DNA from: DAOUKH01 sp965219875
Lineage (GTDB): Bacteria > Chloroflexota > Dehalococcoidia > SHYB01
Direction of reading: 5' to 3'
DNA: 64,000 nucleotides
Assembly (NCBI GenBank): GCA_965219875.1
Contig: CBDCOW010000001.1
Coordinates: 558,001-622,000, forward strand
A program made the position numbers and the translations under genes. The notes beneath the pieces are model-generated. The model saw only the letters and a list, made by a program, of their open reading frames with translations. It had not been told where the DNA came from and did not search any database. Positions 14,240-22,908 of this stretch are shown in pieces (the stretch's first letter is position 1; each line of letters starts with the position of its first letter).

Positions 14240-16714
14240 CTACTCAGCCGGCGGCGCTGGCTCGTTGGCCTTGCTGCTATCGAAGGAAGCGACCGACGCC
14301 ACGGTGTCGTTGTTCTTGATCTCCATGATGCGCACGCCCTGCGCATTCCGTCCGGTCTTACGGACCTGGTCGAGCCTGGTGCGCAGCATGATGCCCTTGC
14401 TGGAGATAATCACGAGCTCCTCTTCGGGGCGCACCACGCGGGCGGCGGCCACCGGGCCGGTGCGCTTCGTAATGTTCAGCGTGATCACGCCCTGCGTGCC
14501 ACGATGGTGGGGAGTGTAGTTTTCTAAGCGCGTCAGCTTGCCCAGCCCCTTCTCGCCGATGGCGAGCAGGTAACCGCCCTCGACCACTCGCTCGAAGTCC
14601 ACGACGCGGTCCTCGCCTATGAGCTTGATGCCCCGCACTCCGCTGGCGTTGCGCAACTGAGGCCGCACGTCGGCCGCGGGGAAGCGGATCGCTTGACCCT
14701 GCTCCGTGATGCCGATCACGTCGTCACCGTCCTCGACGATCTTGGCGCTGACCAACTCGTCGCCGTCGGCGAGGTTCATCGCGATGATTCCCGGCGTCCG
14801 TGCGACGACGTAGGCGAACTCCTTGACCCGTGTCCTCTTCACCTTGCCGCGGCGGGTGCACATGAAGAGATAGTTGTCGTGCTCGAAGTCGCTCGTCGCC
14901 ACGATCGCGGTCACCCGCTCGTCGTTCTGCACGGGAATGATGTTGACCAGCGGCGTCCCCTTCGCGGCGCGCGTCGATTCTTGCGGAACGCGGTAGCACT
15001 TGGTGTGAAGCACACGCCCCCGGTTGGTGAAGAAGAGCAGGTGGTCGTGCGTATCCGCGATGAGCAGATGATCCACCACGTCCTGCTCCCGTGTCACCAT
15101 CCCCTTCACGCCCTGCCCGCCCCGCCGCTGCACGCGGTAGGCGTCGATCGTGAGGCGTTTGGCGTAGTTGCGGTTACTGACCGAGACCACCACGTTCTGA
15201 TGAGGGATCAAGTCTTCGTTGGTGAACTCGCGGGCCTCTTGGTCGCTGAGCTCGCTGCGGCGCTCGTCGCCAAAGTCCTCTTTCAACTTGACCGTCTCGT
15301 CCTTGACGACGGTGAGAATCTTGCCGGGGTCGCCGAGCAGGTCTTCGAGATACTCGATCCGCTGGCGCAGCTCCTCGAACTCGTCGAGGATCCGCTGCCG
15401 CTCCAGCGCGGCCAGGCGCCGCAGCTGCATGTCGAGGATCGCCTGCGCTTGGACCTGGGTGAGGTCGAAGCCAGTCATAAGGGCGCCGCGCGCCGACTCG
15501 GCGTCGTCCGACTCCCGTATGGTCCGAATCACCTCGTCCAGGTTGTCGAGCGCCGTGATCAGGCCCTCTAAGATGTGCGCTCGCTCGCGGGCCTTGCGCA
15601 GGTCGAACTCGGAGCGCCGGATTACTACGATGCGCCGGTAGTCGACGTACTCCCGAAGGGCCTGGCGGATGTTGAGCACGCGCGGCTGACCGTCCACCAG
15701 CGCGAGCATGTTGATGTGGAACGCCGATTGCAGCGGCGTCATCTTGTACAGATTGTTGAGCACCTGCTCGGGCATCGCGTCCCGGCGGCACTCGACCACC
15801 ATCCGCATCCCCTGCCGGTCCGACTCGTCCCGGACCTCGCTGATCCCTTCGACGCGCTTCTCTTTGATAAGGTCGGCGATCTTCTCGACAAGGCCCGCCT
15901 TGTTGATCTGGTACGGCAGCTCGGTCACCACGATCTGCCGCCGCGAGCCTCCCTTCCCCAACTCTTCGATCTCAGCGCGCGCCCGCACTACCACCTTGCC
16001 GCGGCCCGTGTGATAGGCGGAGTGGATCCCCTCGCGGCCCATGATGATCCCCGCCGTCGGGAAGTCCGGCCCGCGCACGTGTTCCATCAGGTCGTCGATG
16101 GTCGCGTCGGGATGCTCGATCAAGTGGACGACCGCGTCGCACACTTCGCTGAGGTTGTGCGGCGGAATATTCGTCGCCATGCCCACCGCGATCCCCGACG
16201 CGCCGTTCACCAGCAGGTTGGGTAGCCGAGCCGGGAGGACCGTCGGCTCACGGAGCGAGTCGTCGAAGTTCGTGGTGAAGTCGACCGTGTCGCGGTCGAT
16301 GTCGACCAGCATCTCTTCGGCGATACGGGCCAGCCGCGCCTCGGTGTAGCGCATGGCGGCCGGCGGGTCGTTGTCGACGCTGCCGAAGTTGCCCTGCCCG
16401 TCGATGAGCGGGTAGCGCATCGAGAAGTTCTGCGCCATGCGCACGAGCGCGTCGTAGACCGGCGCGTCGCCGTGGGGATGGTACTTCCCCAGCACCTCGC
16501 CCACGATGCGGGCGCTCTTCTTGTACGGGCTGTTGGGGCGGACCCCCAGCTCCTCCATCGCATAGAGGATGCGGCGGTGGACGGGTTTCAGGCCGTCCCG
16601 GACGTCGGGAAGCGCGCGGGCCACGATCACGCTCATGGCGTAATCGAGGTACGAGCTCCGCATCTCCTCTTCGAGCTTGATGGGGCGGACGTTGCCGATG
16701 CTCTCTAGGACCAT
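14240..16714 (-). CDS. gyrA: DNA gyrase subunit A
   Basis: The 824-residue subunit breaks and rejoins DNA and wraps it for negative supercoiling. The catalytic Tyr123 lies in AAMRYTEAR. The winged-helix and tower region runs to about residue 500, followed by a six-bladed beta-pinwheel. The GyrA-box is QRRGGQGVKGM (normally QRRGGKG), which marks it as gyrase rather than topoisomerase IV. In the quinolone region the sequence is HPHGDAPVYDALV: Ala84 replaces the usual Ser83 (E. coli number) and Pro85 follows. GAGGT precedes the ATG. gyrB is not nearby. Confidence 0.97.
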   Translation of the reverse strand: MVLESIGNVRPIKLEEEMRSSYLDYAMSVIVARALPDVRDGLKPVHRRILYAMEELGVRPNSPYKKSARIVGEVLGKYHPHGDAPVYDALVRMAQNFSMRYPLIDGQGNFGSVDNDPPAAMRYTEARLARIAEEMLVDIDRDTVDFTTNFDDSLREPTVLPARLPNLLVNGASGIAVGMATNIPPHNLSEVCDAVVHLIEHPDATIDDLMEHVRGPDFPTAGIIMGREGIHSAYHTGRGKVVVRARAEIEELGKGGSRRQIVVTELPYQINKAGLVEKIADLIKEKRVEGISEVRDESDRQGMRMVVECRRDAMPEQVLNNLYKMTPLQSAFHINMLALVDGQPRVLNIRQALREYVDYRRIVVIRRSEFDLRKARERAHILEGLITALDNLDEVIRTIRESDDAESARGALMTGFDLTQVQAQAILDMQLRRLAALERQRILDEFEELRQRIEYLEDLLGDPGKILTVVKDETVKLKEDFGDERRSELSDQEAREFTNEDLIPHQNVVVSVSNRNYAKRLTIDAYRVQRRGGQGVKGMVTREQDVVDHLLIADTHDHLLFFTNRGRVLHTKCYRVPQESTRAAKGTPLVNIIPVQNDERVTAIVATSDFEHDNYLFMCTRRGKVKRTRVKEFAYVVARTPGIIAMNLADGDELVSAKIVEDGDDVIGITEQGQAIRFPAADVRPQLRNASGVRGIKLIGEDRVVDFERVVEGGYLLAIGEKGLGKLTRLENYTPHHRGTQGVITLNITKRTGPVAAARVVRPEEELVIISSKGIMLRTRLDQVRKTGRNAQGVRIMEIKNNDTVASVASFDSSKANEPAPPAE

Positions 16715-16739
16715 ACGCTTACCTCAGAAGTGCCCGCGC

Positions 16740-17447
16740 TTACGGCCTTGGGGATACCCCAAATTCGCGGGCCGCCTCGACGAACCCGGTGAAGAGCTTT
16801 CGGTGATGCCGCGGAACCTCTTCGCGGCGCTCGGGATGCCATTGCACGCCGACCACCCACCGGTGGCTGCTTCTAGGGCTATCGAGGGCCTCTATTATAC
16901 CATCACCTACTGAATAAGCCGATACCAAAAGCCCCGGTGCCTTTCCCTTGTGGGTGACGGCCTGGTGGTGGAGGCTGTTGACCTTCATGAACCCGCCGAC
17001 GCCAACGATATTGGTGATGCGGCTCCCCGGCGGTACGAACACCTCGTGGTAGACCGGCTCCTGCCCCGGTCCATCGGGACTCCGGTGATCGAGGACGTGC
17101 TGGTCCAACGAGCCGCCGAGCGCCACGTTGATCGCCTGCATCCCACGGCAGATGCCGAACACCGGCATGTCCCGCTCGATGGCCGCGCGAATCAACCCGA
17201 ACTCCGTCTCGTCGCGGCCCCGCTTCACCCGCGTCTCAGGGTGACGCTCCTGACCGTAGAGCGTGGGGTCCACGTCGCCCCCGCCGGTGAGGAGCAGCCC
17301 GCTCACCTCCGCGAGCACGTCCTCGGCCGGCCCACCCGCCGCCAGGTCGATGACGACAGGCGAGCCCCCCGCATCTTCCACGGCTTCCGCGTAGAGCGCT
17401 GCGGGCTCCTCACGGGACTCAGTAACGCCAATCACCGGACGGGCCAT
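16740..17447 (-). CDS. Gamma-glutamyl-GABA hydrolase-like class I amidotransferase (peptidase C26)
   Basis: A 235-residue glutamine-amidotransferase-fold hydrolase. It begins MARPVIGVTESREEP, then GLLLTGGGDVDPTLYG. The nucleophile Cys sits in PVFGICRGMQAINVALGG and the His-Glu pair in VGVQWHPERR. VNSLHHQAV is typical of the PuuD group. Such enzymes cleave gamma-glutamyl amides, for example in putrescine breakdown; the substrate is not certain. The ATG at 17447 is used; the longer frame adds an unconserved leader. It ends 25 bp before gyrA on the same strand. Confidence 0.88.
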   Translation of the reverse strand: MARPVIGVTESREEPAALYAEAVEDAGGSPVVIDLAAGGPAEDVLAEVSGLLLTGGGDVDPTLYGQERHPETRVKRGRDETEFGLIRAAIERDMPVFGICRGMQAINVALGGSLDQHVLDHRSPDGPGQEPVYHEVFVPPGSRITNIVGVGGFMKVNSLHHQAVTHKGKAPGLLVSAYSVGDGIIEALDSPRSSHRWVVGVQWHPERREEVPRHHRKLFTGFVEAAREFGVSPRP

Positions 17448-17512
17448 GACGTCAGGATAACAGCCCCGCGCTCTGGTAAATATCCCCTGGCGCCTTCGGG
17501 GAAGCACGGTGC

Positions 17513-17518
17513 TACAAT
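17513..17518 (+). promoter_or_regulatory. Putative -10 box (GTGCTACAAT type)
   Basis: TACAAT in CGGTGCTACAATTG, 24 bp before ATG 17542 and divergent from the amidotransferase gene. Confidence 0.5.
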
Positions 17519-17541
17519 TGCGCCTCTTCGCGGGGGTGGGG

Positions 17542-18780
17542 ATGCAGCGGGCGAAAGTGCTGATCGTTCTGACGCTGCTCGTACTGGGGTTCGGGCTCGC
17601 CACCGGATTCCCCGTCTTCTTCCGCATGTTCTACGTGTTCGGCCTGCTGCTCGTCATCGGGCTGGGCTGGACGGCCTTCTTGGTCCGGGGCATGCGCGTC
17701 GACGTCGCCCGGGCCAACCTCCGCACCGTCGCCGGCCAATCGATAGCCGAGCACGTCCACGTGCGCCGGACCGGACGGTGGCTCCAAGGCTTCATCGAAG
17801 TGCGGGAGTCGACCGATATGCCGATCGAGCCGCCGGGAGCGGTCATCGGTCTCGGCGGCTCGACGGACATGCGGATCGGCCTCGACGTTCCCTGCCCCGT
17901 GCGCGGAGTCTTCCGCCTCGGCCCCATCCGTGTCACCGCCTCCGATCCTCTTGGTCTCTACAAGATGGAGCGCGGAGCGGGGCGGCAGAACAGTGTGATC
18001 GTCCACCCCGAAACGGTGGACCTGCCCAACTTCGTGCTCTTGCCCGCCGATCTACCCGCCGAAGGCTCGGTTCGGCGGCGCAGCCAGCACTCGACCACCA
18101 ACGCCTACGGCATCCGCGACTACTACTGGGGCGACAGCCTCAACCGCATTTCGTGGAAGGCCACAGCGCGGCACGATCGGCTCATGGTCAAGGAATTCGA
18201 GGTCGAGCCGGCCAACAACATCTGGGTGCTCGCCGACATGGAGCGCCGCGCCAACGCCGGCCCCGCCGGCCGCGACATCGAAGAGACCGCCGTCCGCGTG
18301 GCCGCCTCGATCTGCCGCCGCTACTCCGAGGGCGGCTACCCCGTCGGCTTCATAGCCCACGGCGACGAGCGCTTTGTCCTCGACGCGCAGCGCGGCTCCG
18401 ACCAACTCATGCACATCATGGACGCACTCGCGGCGATTCGCGCCTTGGGCAACCGCCCCCTGCTCGACATGATCGCCGATCTCCATACGCGGGTGGGGCG
18501 GTACACCTCCGTGGCGCTTGTCACCGCCTCGCCCGATGACGAGTGGCTCGACGGCGTCCGTCATCTCCTACAGCGCAACGCGCGGGTGACCGCCGTGATC
18601 GTCGATGGCGACCCTGCGCGCGGCGGCTACCCCGACGCGGCGTACCGCACCGCCGCCACCAACACGCCCACCTACGTCATCAAGGCCGGCGCGCGCGCGC
18701 CGGAAGACCTCATCGCCGTCGCCCACGGCGCGGCGGGGCGCCCCTTCGGCGGATTCGCTCCCGGAAGGGCGGCCGTCTGA
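17542..18780 (+). CDS. DUF58-domain membrane-anchored protein
   Basis: A 412-residue protein with two N-terminal membrane helices (about residues 6-45: VLIVLTLLVLGFGLATGFP and YVFGLLLVIGLGWTAFLV). Then come beta-rich sequence and the DUF58 signature AYGIRDYYWGDSLNRISWKATARHDRLMVKEFE (about 188-220). A von Willebrand A-like fold follows. DUF58 proteins commonly pair with MoxR ATPases and transglutaminase-like membrane proteins. Here the transglutaminase-like gene starts inside the stop codon (TGATG), so the two are coupled. No MoxR gene is adjacent. Confidence 0.87.
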   Translation: MQRAKVLIVLTLLVLGFGLATGFPVFFRMFYVFGLLLVIGLGWTAFLVRGMRVDVARANLRTVAGQSIAEHVHVRRTGRWLQGFIEVRESTDMPIEPPGAVIGLGGSTDMRIGLDVPCPVRGVFRLGPIRVTASDPLGLYKMERGAGRQNSVIVHPETVDLPNFVLLPADLPAEGSVRRRSQHSTTNAYGIRDYYWGDSLNRISWKATARHDRLMVKEFEVEPANNIWVLADMERRANAGPAGRDIEETAVRVAASICRRYSEGGYPVGFIAHGDERFVLDAQRGSDQLMHIMDALAAIRALGNRPLLDMIADLHTRVGRYTSVALVTASPDDEWLDGVRHLLQRNARVTAVIVDGDPARGGYPDAAYRTAATNTPTYVIKAGARAPEDLIAVAHGAAGRPFGGFAPGRAAV

Positions 18781-21260
18781 TGGCCCGGTGGCTTCGAGAG
18801 ACGCGGGCCAGCCCCAAGTCGGGAGAGGTCCGCTCCCTGCTCACGCCCTCCGAGGGCTGGCTCACCGTGCTCCTGCTGTTCGGCGTGCAGATCACCCCGG
18901 TGGTCGCGGTCCACACCTCGGACTGGGTCGATCCGTCACCGCGGCTATGGCTCATCGCCGTCGCGGGGTTCATCATCGGTCTGTCCGCCGCCAAAGCCGG
19001 TGGACGCGGTGCCTACCTGGCCGCTGCCTTGCTCGGCGCCGCCCTGGGAGCGGGCCTCGCCGTCTGGGAGACGGCGGGCACGCTCTCCGGCCCCCTTGGC
19101 GGGCGCTTCGGTGAAAGCTTCGACCGCGTAGACGCGTGGATCGGCGCCATTGGCGACGCGGGCGGCATCAGCAACGACAGGCTGCCTTTCGGCTTCGGGC
19201 TGGCAGTCCTCTCCTTCGCCATGCCCTTCCTTTCGACCCTTCTCTACTTCCGCTACCACTGGGGCTGGCCCGCGGTGATCATCCCAGCGCTGGCGCTGCT
19301 CACCAACCAGACCTACCTCCCGAACTCCCACTACGTCGTCCCCACGTTCTTCTTCCTCCTGCTCTCGATCCTCTTCCTGGGCCGCATCTACTACCTGAGC
19401 CGGCTCGAACACTGGCGACAGCAGGGGACCAAGCGCGTCGCGGGGCGCTACAGCTTCGTCATGAACGTCGCGGCGCTGACGGCGGTCGTCTTCGCCGCCG
19501 GATGGTCGATCCCAAACACCGACGTGGTTATTCCCAAGCTGCGCGACGCTTACCAGGACGCAAGGGGCCCCTGGCGCGGCCTCGAAGACGAGTTCGAGCG
19601 CGTCTTCGCCGGCATTCCCTCGAAGCGCGGTTCACCCCTCCACAGCTTCGGCGGGGCGCTGCCGCTGCGTGGCGGGATCAATCCCGGCTACGGCCCCGTG
19701 TTCAGCGTCGTCACCGACGTGCCGGCCTATTGGCGCGGGCAGAGCTACGACTTCTATCAGGGCCGGGGCTGGATCGCCCTCGAAGAGTTGCGCGCGGAGA
19801 GAGACCTGAGCGACATCGACCTGGTACCGCGCTCCGACGCCTACCGCAAGCAAGAAATCGTCGCCCAACGTTTCGTGCTGCACGAAGAGACCGCCGTGCT
19901 GTTCGCCGCGGGCAGTCCCGTCGAGTTCAGCGTGAACGCGAAGGTCGAGCTCGCGTCGCCTCGGGTCTACGAGATCGACCTGCGCGGCGGCGAGTCGTCG
20001 CCCGACCTGCCTGCGGACATCGCCGCCGTCGTCGGCGAAGTCGCCGCCGTCCGCGGCGGGCGTGCCGAAACGCAGGCCCTGTTGCCCGAAGGCACCCGCG
20101 TGATCGGGGAGAGCGGCGGCGCCATCGAGGTGAGCCGCGATCCGCCGGACGTCCCCGATGTGCTCGCCGCGGAGGCGCGAGGACGCCTGAAGGCGGGCGA
20201 GTCGTACGAGGCGCTCTCCGTCATATCGATAGCCACGCCGCAAGACCTGCGCGGCGCGGGTTCGGCCTACCCCAAGTGGGTCACCGACAACTATCTCCAG
20301 CTCCCCGAAGAGCTTCCGCCCCGCGTGATTGACCTCGCCGAGACCCTCACCGCTGGAATCGAGAACCCCTTCGACAAAGGCTTGGCCATCGCCGCGCATC
20401 TCCGCAGCTATCAGCAGACCTACGCCATTCCCACGCCGCCGCTGAACGTCGACGCCATCGACCACTTCCTGTTCACCCAGCAGGCCGGCTACAGCGACTA
20501 CTTCGCCTCCGCTATGGCGGTGCTCTTGCGCGCTTCCGACGTCCCCGCCCGCCTCGCCAGCGGCTACGCCACCGGCGACTTCGACCAGGCGTCCTCCGCC
20601 TACACCGTGACCTTCGCCGACGCGCACAGTTGGCCGGAGGTCTTCTTCCCCGGCTTCGGCTGGATCCCGTTCGAGCCCTCCCCCGGCCTCGAGCCGATCG
20701 TGCACGGCCCTCCGCCGCCCCCCGACCTCCGGTTCAACCCGGGCGGACTCGACATCTTCGAACCCCTCGACGAGTTCCTCGACCTCTACGACCCCGCACT
20801 GTTGGACCTGCCGGACGTCGTGCGTCCGCCCGAGGAGACGAGCGTCACCGGCGTCTTCCTCGCGGTGTTCATTCGCATCGGTCTGGCCCTCGCCGCATTG
20901 GCGGGGCTCATCGCGGGCCTGTTCTTGCTGGTCTTCCTGACCTGGCAGGCCGGCTTCATCGGACTTCCCTACGCCCACGGCCTCTACGCCCGGATGGCCC
21001 GCCTCGGCGCCTACGGCGGCATCCGCCCCACGCGAGACCAGACACCGGTCGAATACGCCGCGCGGCTCGCCGACGGCATGGCGCTCGATCCAGAGGACGC
21101 CATCGCGGTCGCGCACGGGTTTGCGAAGGTGCGCTACGGCGCGCGGGGCCTCTCCGAGGAAGAGCGGCTCCAACTCCAAGAGCGCTGGGCGGCACTCCGG
21201 GGTGCGCTCATCGGCGCGCTCGTCCGGCGCATCGACCCCAGGCGCTGGGGACGCTCCTAG
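18780..21260 (+). CDS. TgpA-like membrane protein with transglutaminase-like domain (Cys to Ser)
   Basis: An 826-residue protein. An N-terminal block of five or six membrane helices (to about residue 240) is followed by a large extracytoplasmic part with the transglutaminase-like core (about 530-650), one membrane helix (about 697-722) and a DUF4129-like cytoplasmic tail with TRDQTPVEYAARLA. In the core, where homologues have GYC(D/E)YFASAM, this protein has GYSDYFASAM: Ser572 (codon AGC, 20493-20495) replaces the expected nucleophile Cys. DAHSWPEVFFPGFGW, with the expected His, is intact. It may therefore bind peptides or glycans without classic catalysis. Translation is coupled to DUF58. 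Confidence 0.85.
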   Translation: MARWLRETRASPKSGEVRSLLTPSEGWLTVLLLFGVQITPVVAVHTSDWVDPSPRLWLIAVAGFIIGLSAAKAGGRGAYLAAALLGAALGAGLAVWETAGTLSGPLGGRFGESFDRVDAWIGAIGDAGGISNDRLPFGFGLAVLSFAMPFLSTLLYFRYHWGWPAVIIPALALLTNQTYLPNSHYVVPTFFFLLLSILFLGRIYYLSRLEHWRQQGTKRVAGRYSFVMNVAALTAVVFAAGWSIPNTDVVIPKLRDAYQDARGPWRGLEDEFERVFAGIPSKRGSPLHSFGGALPLRGGINPGYGPVFSVVTDVPAYWRGQSYDFYQGRGWIALEELRAERDLSDIDLVPRSDAYRKQEIVAQRFVLHEETAVLFAAGSPVEFSVNAKVELASPRVYEIDLRGGESSPDLPADIAAVVGEVAAVRGGRAETQALLPEGTRVIGESGGAIEVSRDPPDVPDVLAAEARGRLKAGESYEALSVISIATPQDLRGAGSAYPKWVTDNYLQLPEELPPRVIDLAETLTAGIENPFDKGLAIAAHLRSYQQTYAIPTPPLNVDAIDHFLFTQQAGYSDYFASAMAVLLRASDVPARLASGYATGDFDQASSAYTVTFADAHSWPEVFFPGFGWIPFEPSPGLEPIVHGPPPPPDLRFNPGGLDIFEPLDEFLDLYDPALLDLPDVVRPPEETSVTGVFLAVFIRIGLALAALAGLIAGLFLLVFLTWQAGFIGLPYAHGLYARMARLGAYGGIRPTRDQTPVEYAARLADGMALDPEDAIAVAHGFAKVRYGARGLSEEERLQLQERWAALRGALIGALVRRIDPRRWGRS

Positions 21261-21994
21261 CGGCCTCGCCTTTCGCCCACCAGCGCGCCGTCCTCCAGCT
21301 CGAGGACACGGTGGGCGAACTCCAAGGCGGCGCGGTCATGCGTCGCGATGACGACCGCGACGCGCTCGCGGTCCGCGATCTCGGCGAGCAGTTCAAATAT
21401 TGAGCGCGCCGTCCTCGAGTCCAGCTCGGCGGTCGGCTCGTCGGCCAGCACGAGCGGCGGCTCGTGCGCCAGCGCCCGCGCGATGGCGACTCGCTGCTGC
21501 TCGCCGCCCGAGAGCTCGTAGGGCCGGTGCCGGACGCGGTGACTGAGACCAACAGTGTCGAGCGCCTCGCTGGCGCGTGACTCTCGGACCTCCCGCGAAG
21601 CCCCGGCGATCCGCAGCGGCAACTCCACGTTCTCTTGGGCCGAAAGCAGTGGGAGCAGCCCGAAGCTCTGGAACACGAAGCCGATCTTCGACCCCCGGAA
21701 CCGCGTCAACTCACCCTGCGTCATAGCGGCGGTGTCACGGCCTTCGAGATAGACGGCGCCGTCGCTCGGCATGTCGAGCCCTCCAAGCAGGTTGAGCAGC
21801 GTCGTCTTGCCCGATCCCGACCTCCCCAGCAGCACCACAAGCTCCCCGGGAAAGATGTCGACGCTGACGCCGCCGAGCGCCGCGACGGTACGCCCGGCCG
21901 CCTCGAACCGCCGCCCGACTCCGCGCGCCGACGCGACAGCGTCTTCCGGTACACCGTGCTCCTGCTCCATCTCCCTCACGCTCTCCCCGCTCAT
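21257..21994 (-). CDS. ABC transporter ATP-binding protein (MacB/LolD-like)
   Basis: A 245-residue ABC ATPase with Walker A GRSGSGKTTLL, signature LSGGEQQRVAIARAL, Walker B LVLADEPTAELD and the switch His in IATHD. The DxP/TxELD style and small size fit the MacB/LolD group, which powers FtsX-type permeases that move substrates without a classical pore. It is the last gene of the operon 29644-21257 and overlaps the preceding ATPase gene by four bases. Confidence 0.92.
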   Translation of the reverse strand: MSGESVREMEQEHGVPEDAVASARGVGRRFEAAGRTVAALGGVSVDIFPGELVVLLGRSGSGKTTLLNLLGGLDMPSDGAVYLEGRDTAAMTQGELTRFRGSKIGFVFQSFGLLPLLSAQENVELPLRIAGASREVRESRASEALDTVGLSHRVRHRPYELSGGEQQRVAIARALAHEPPLVLADEPTAELDSRTARSIFELLAEIADRERVAVVIATHDRAALEFAHRVLELEDGALVGERRGR

Positions 21995-22908
21995 TCTTCG
22001 CCGGGCCGCAGTACGACCCGGCCGTCCTCTACGGCCACGCGGGCGCGCTCGCCGATGCCGGCGCGGTCCAGCGCCTCACGTGGAATTCGCACCCGTCCGC
22101 CGCTGTCGACGATGGCCGTCTCGGCGCGCTCGCCCTCGCGGGGGTCATCCGAGCGGAAGCTGTGATAGCGCACCGTCTCCGTCGAGGTCTTGCCGTCGGC
22201 GATGGCTACGACCCGGTCGGCGCGCTCGGCCACGTGCTCATCGTGCGTCACGATGACAATCGTCGCGCCGTAGGTACGGTTCACCGAGCGGAACAAGTCG
22301 AGTATCTCAAGGCTCGTCGCCGTGTCGAGCTCGCCGGTGGGCTCGTCGGCGAGCAGCATCGGCGGGTTGTTGGCCAGCGCCGTGGCGATGGCCACGCGTT
22401 GCTGCTCGCCGCCCGAGAGTCGGTCCACGGTGTGCTCGGCCCGATCGCTCAAACCCGTGAACTCGAGCAGCTCAAGCGCCCGCTCGGTGCGCTCCTTCCC
22501 GCCGCGCCCCGACAGCAGTAACGGCAGTTCGACGTTCTGCTGGGCCGTCAGGTACGCCACTAGGTTGCGGCTCACCTGTTGCCACACGAAGCCAATGCCC
22601 GTCCGCCGGTAGTCGACGAGATCCCCTTCCGACATCTTCAGCAGGTTCTGCCGGTCCACGGTCACTCGACCGGCCGACGGCGTCTCGTAGCCCGCCAGAA
22701 TGTGGAGCAGCGTGCTCTTCCCGCTGCCGCTCGGCCCCACGACGGCCATGATTTCGCCCGTGCGTATCTTGAGGTCGAGCCCGCGCAGTGCGACAACCTC
22801 GAGGTCCGCCACCTTATGAATCTTGAACAAGTCCTCGCAGACCACGTAGGGCTCGCCGCCCCGTGAGTCGCGCCGCCACGTGTCCCGCGCGTAGCGCTGC
22901 GTCATCAT
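21991..22908 (-). CDS. ABC transporter ATP-binding protein with C-terminal AbrB-like domain
   Basis: A 305-residue protein. Residues about 20-245 are a MacB/LolD-type ATPase (GPSGSGKSTLLHILAGYE, LSGGEQQRVAIATAL, LLADEPTGELD, VTHDEHVAE). The last 50 residues are separate: AETAIVDSGGRVRIPREALDRAGIG, then ARVAVEDGRVVLRP. That is the swapped-hairpin AbrB/SpoVT pattern normally found in DNA-binding transition regulators and antitoxins. The fusion may serve dimerisation or gene control; this is inference. It overlaps the genes on both sides by four bases. Confidence 0.88.
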   Translation of the reverse strand: MMTQRYARDTWRRDSRGGEPYVVCEDLFKIHKVADLEVVALRGLDLKIRTGEIMAVVGPSGSGKSTLLHILAGYETPSAGRVTVDRQNLLKMSEGDLVDYRRTGIGFVWQQVSRNLVAYLTAQQNVELPLLLSGRGGKERTERALELLEFTGLSDRAEHTVDRLSGGEQQRVAIATALANNPPMLLADEPTGELDTATSLEILDLFRSVNRTYGATIVIVTHDEHVAERADRVVAIADGKTSTETVRYHSFRSDDPREGERAETAIVDSGGRVRIPREALDRAGIGERARVAVEDGRVVLRPGEE

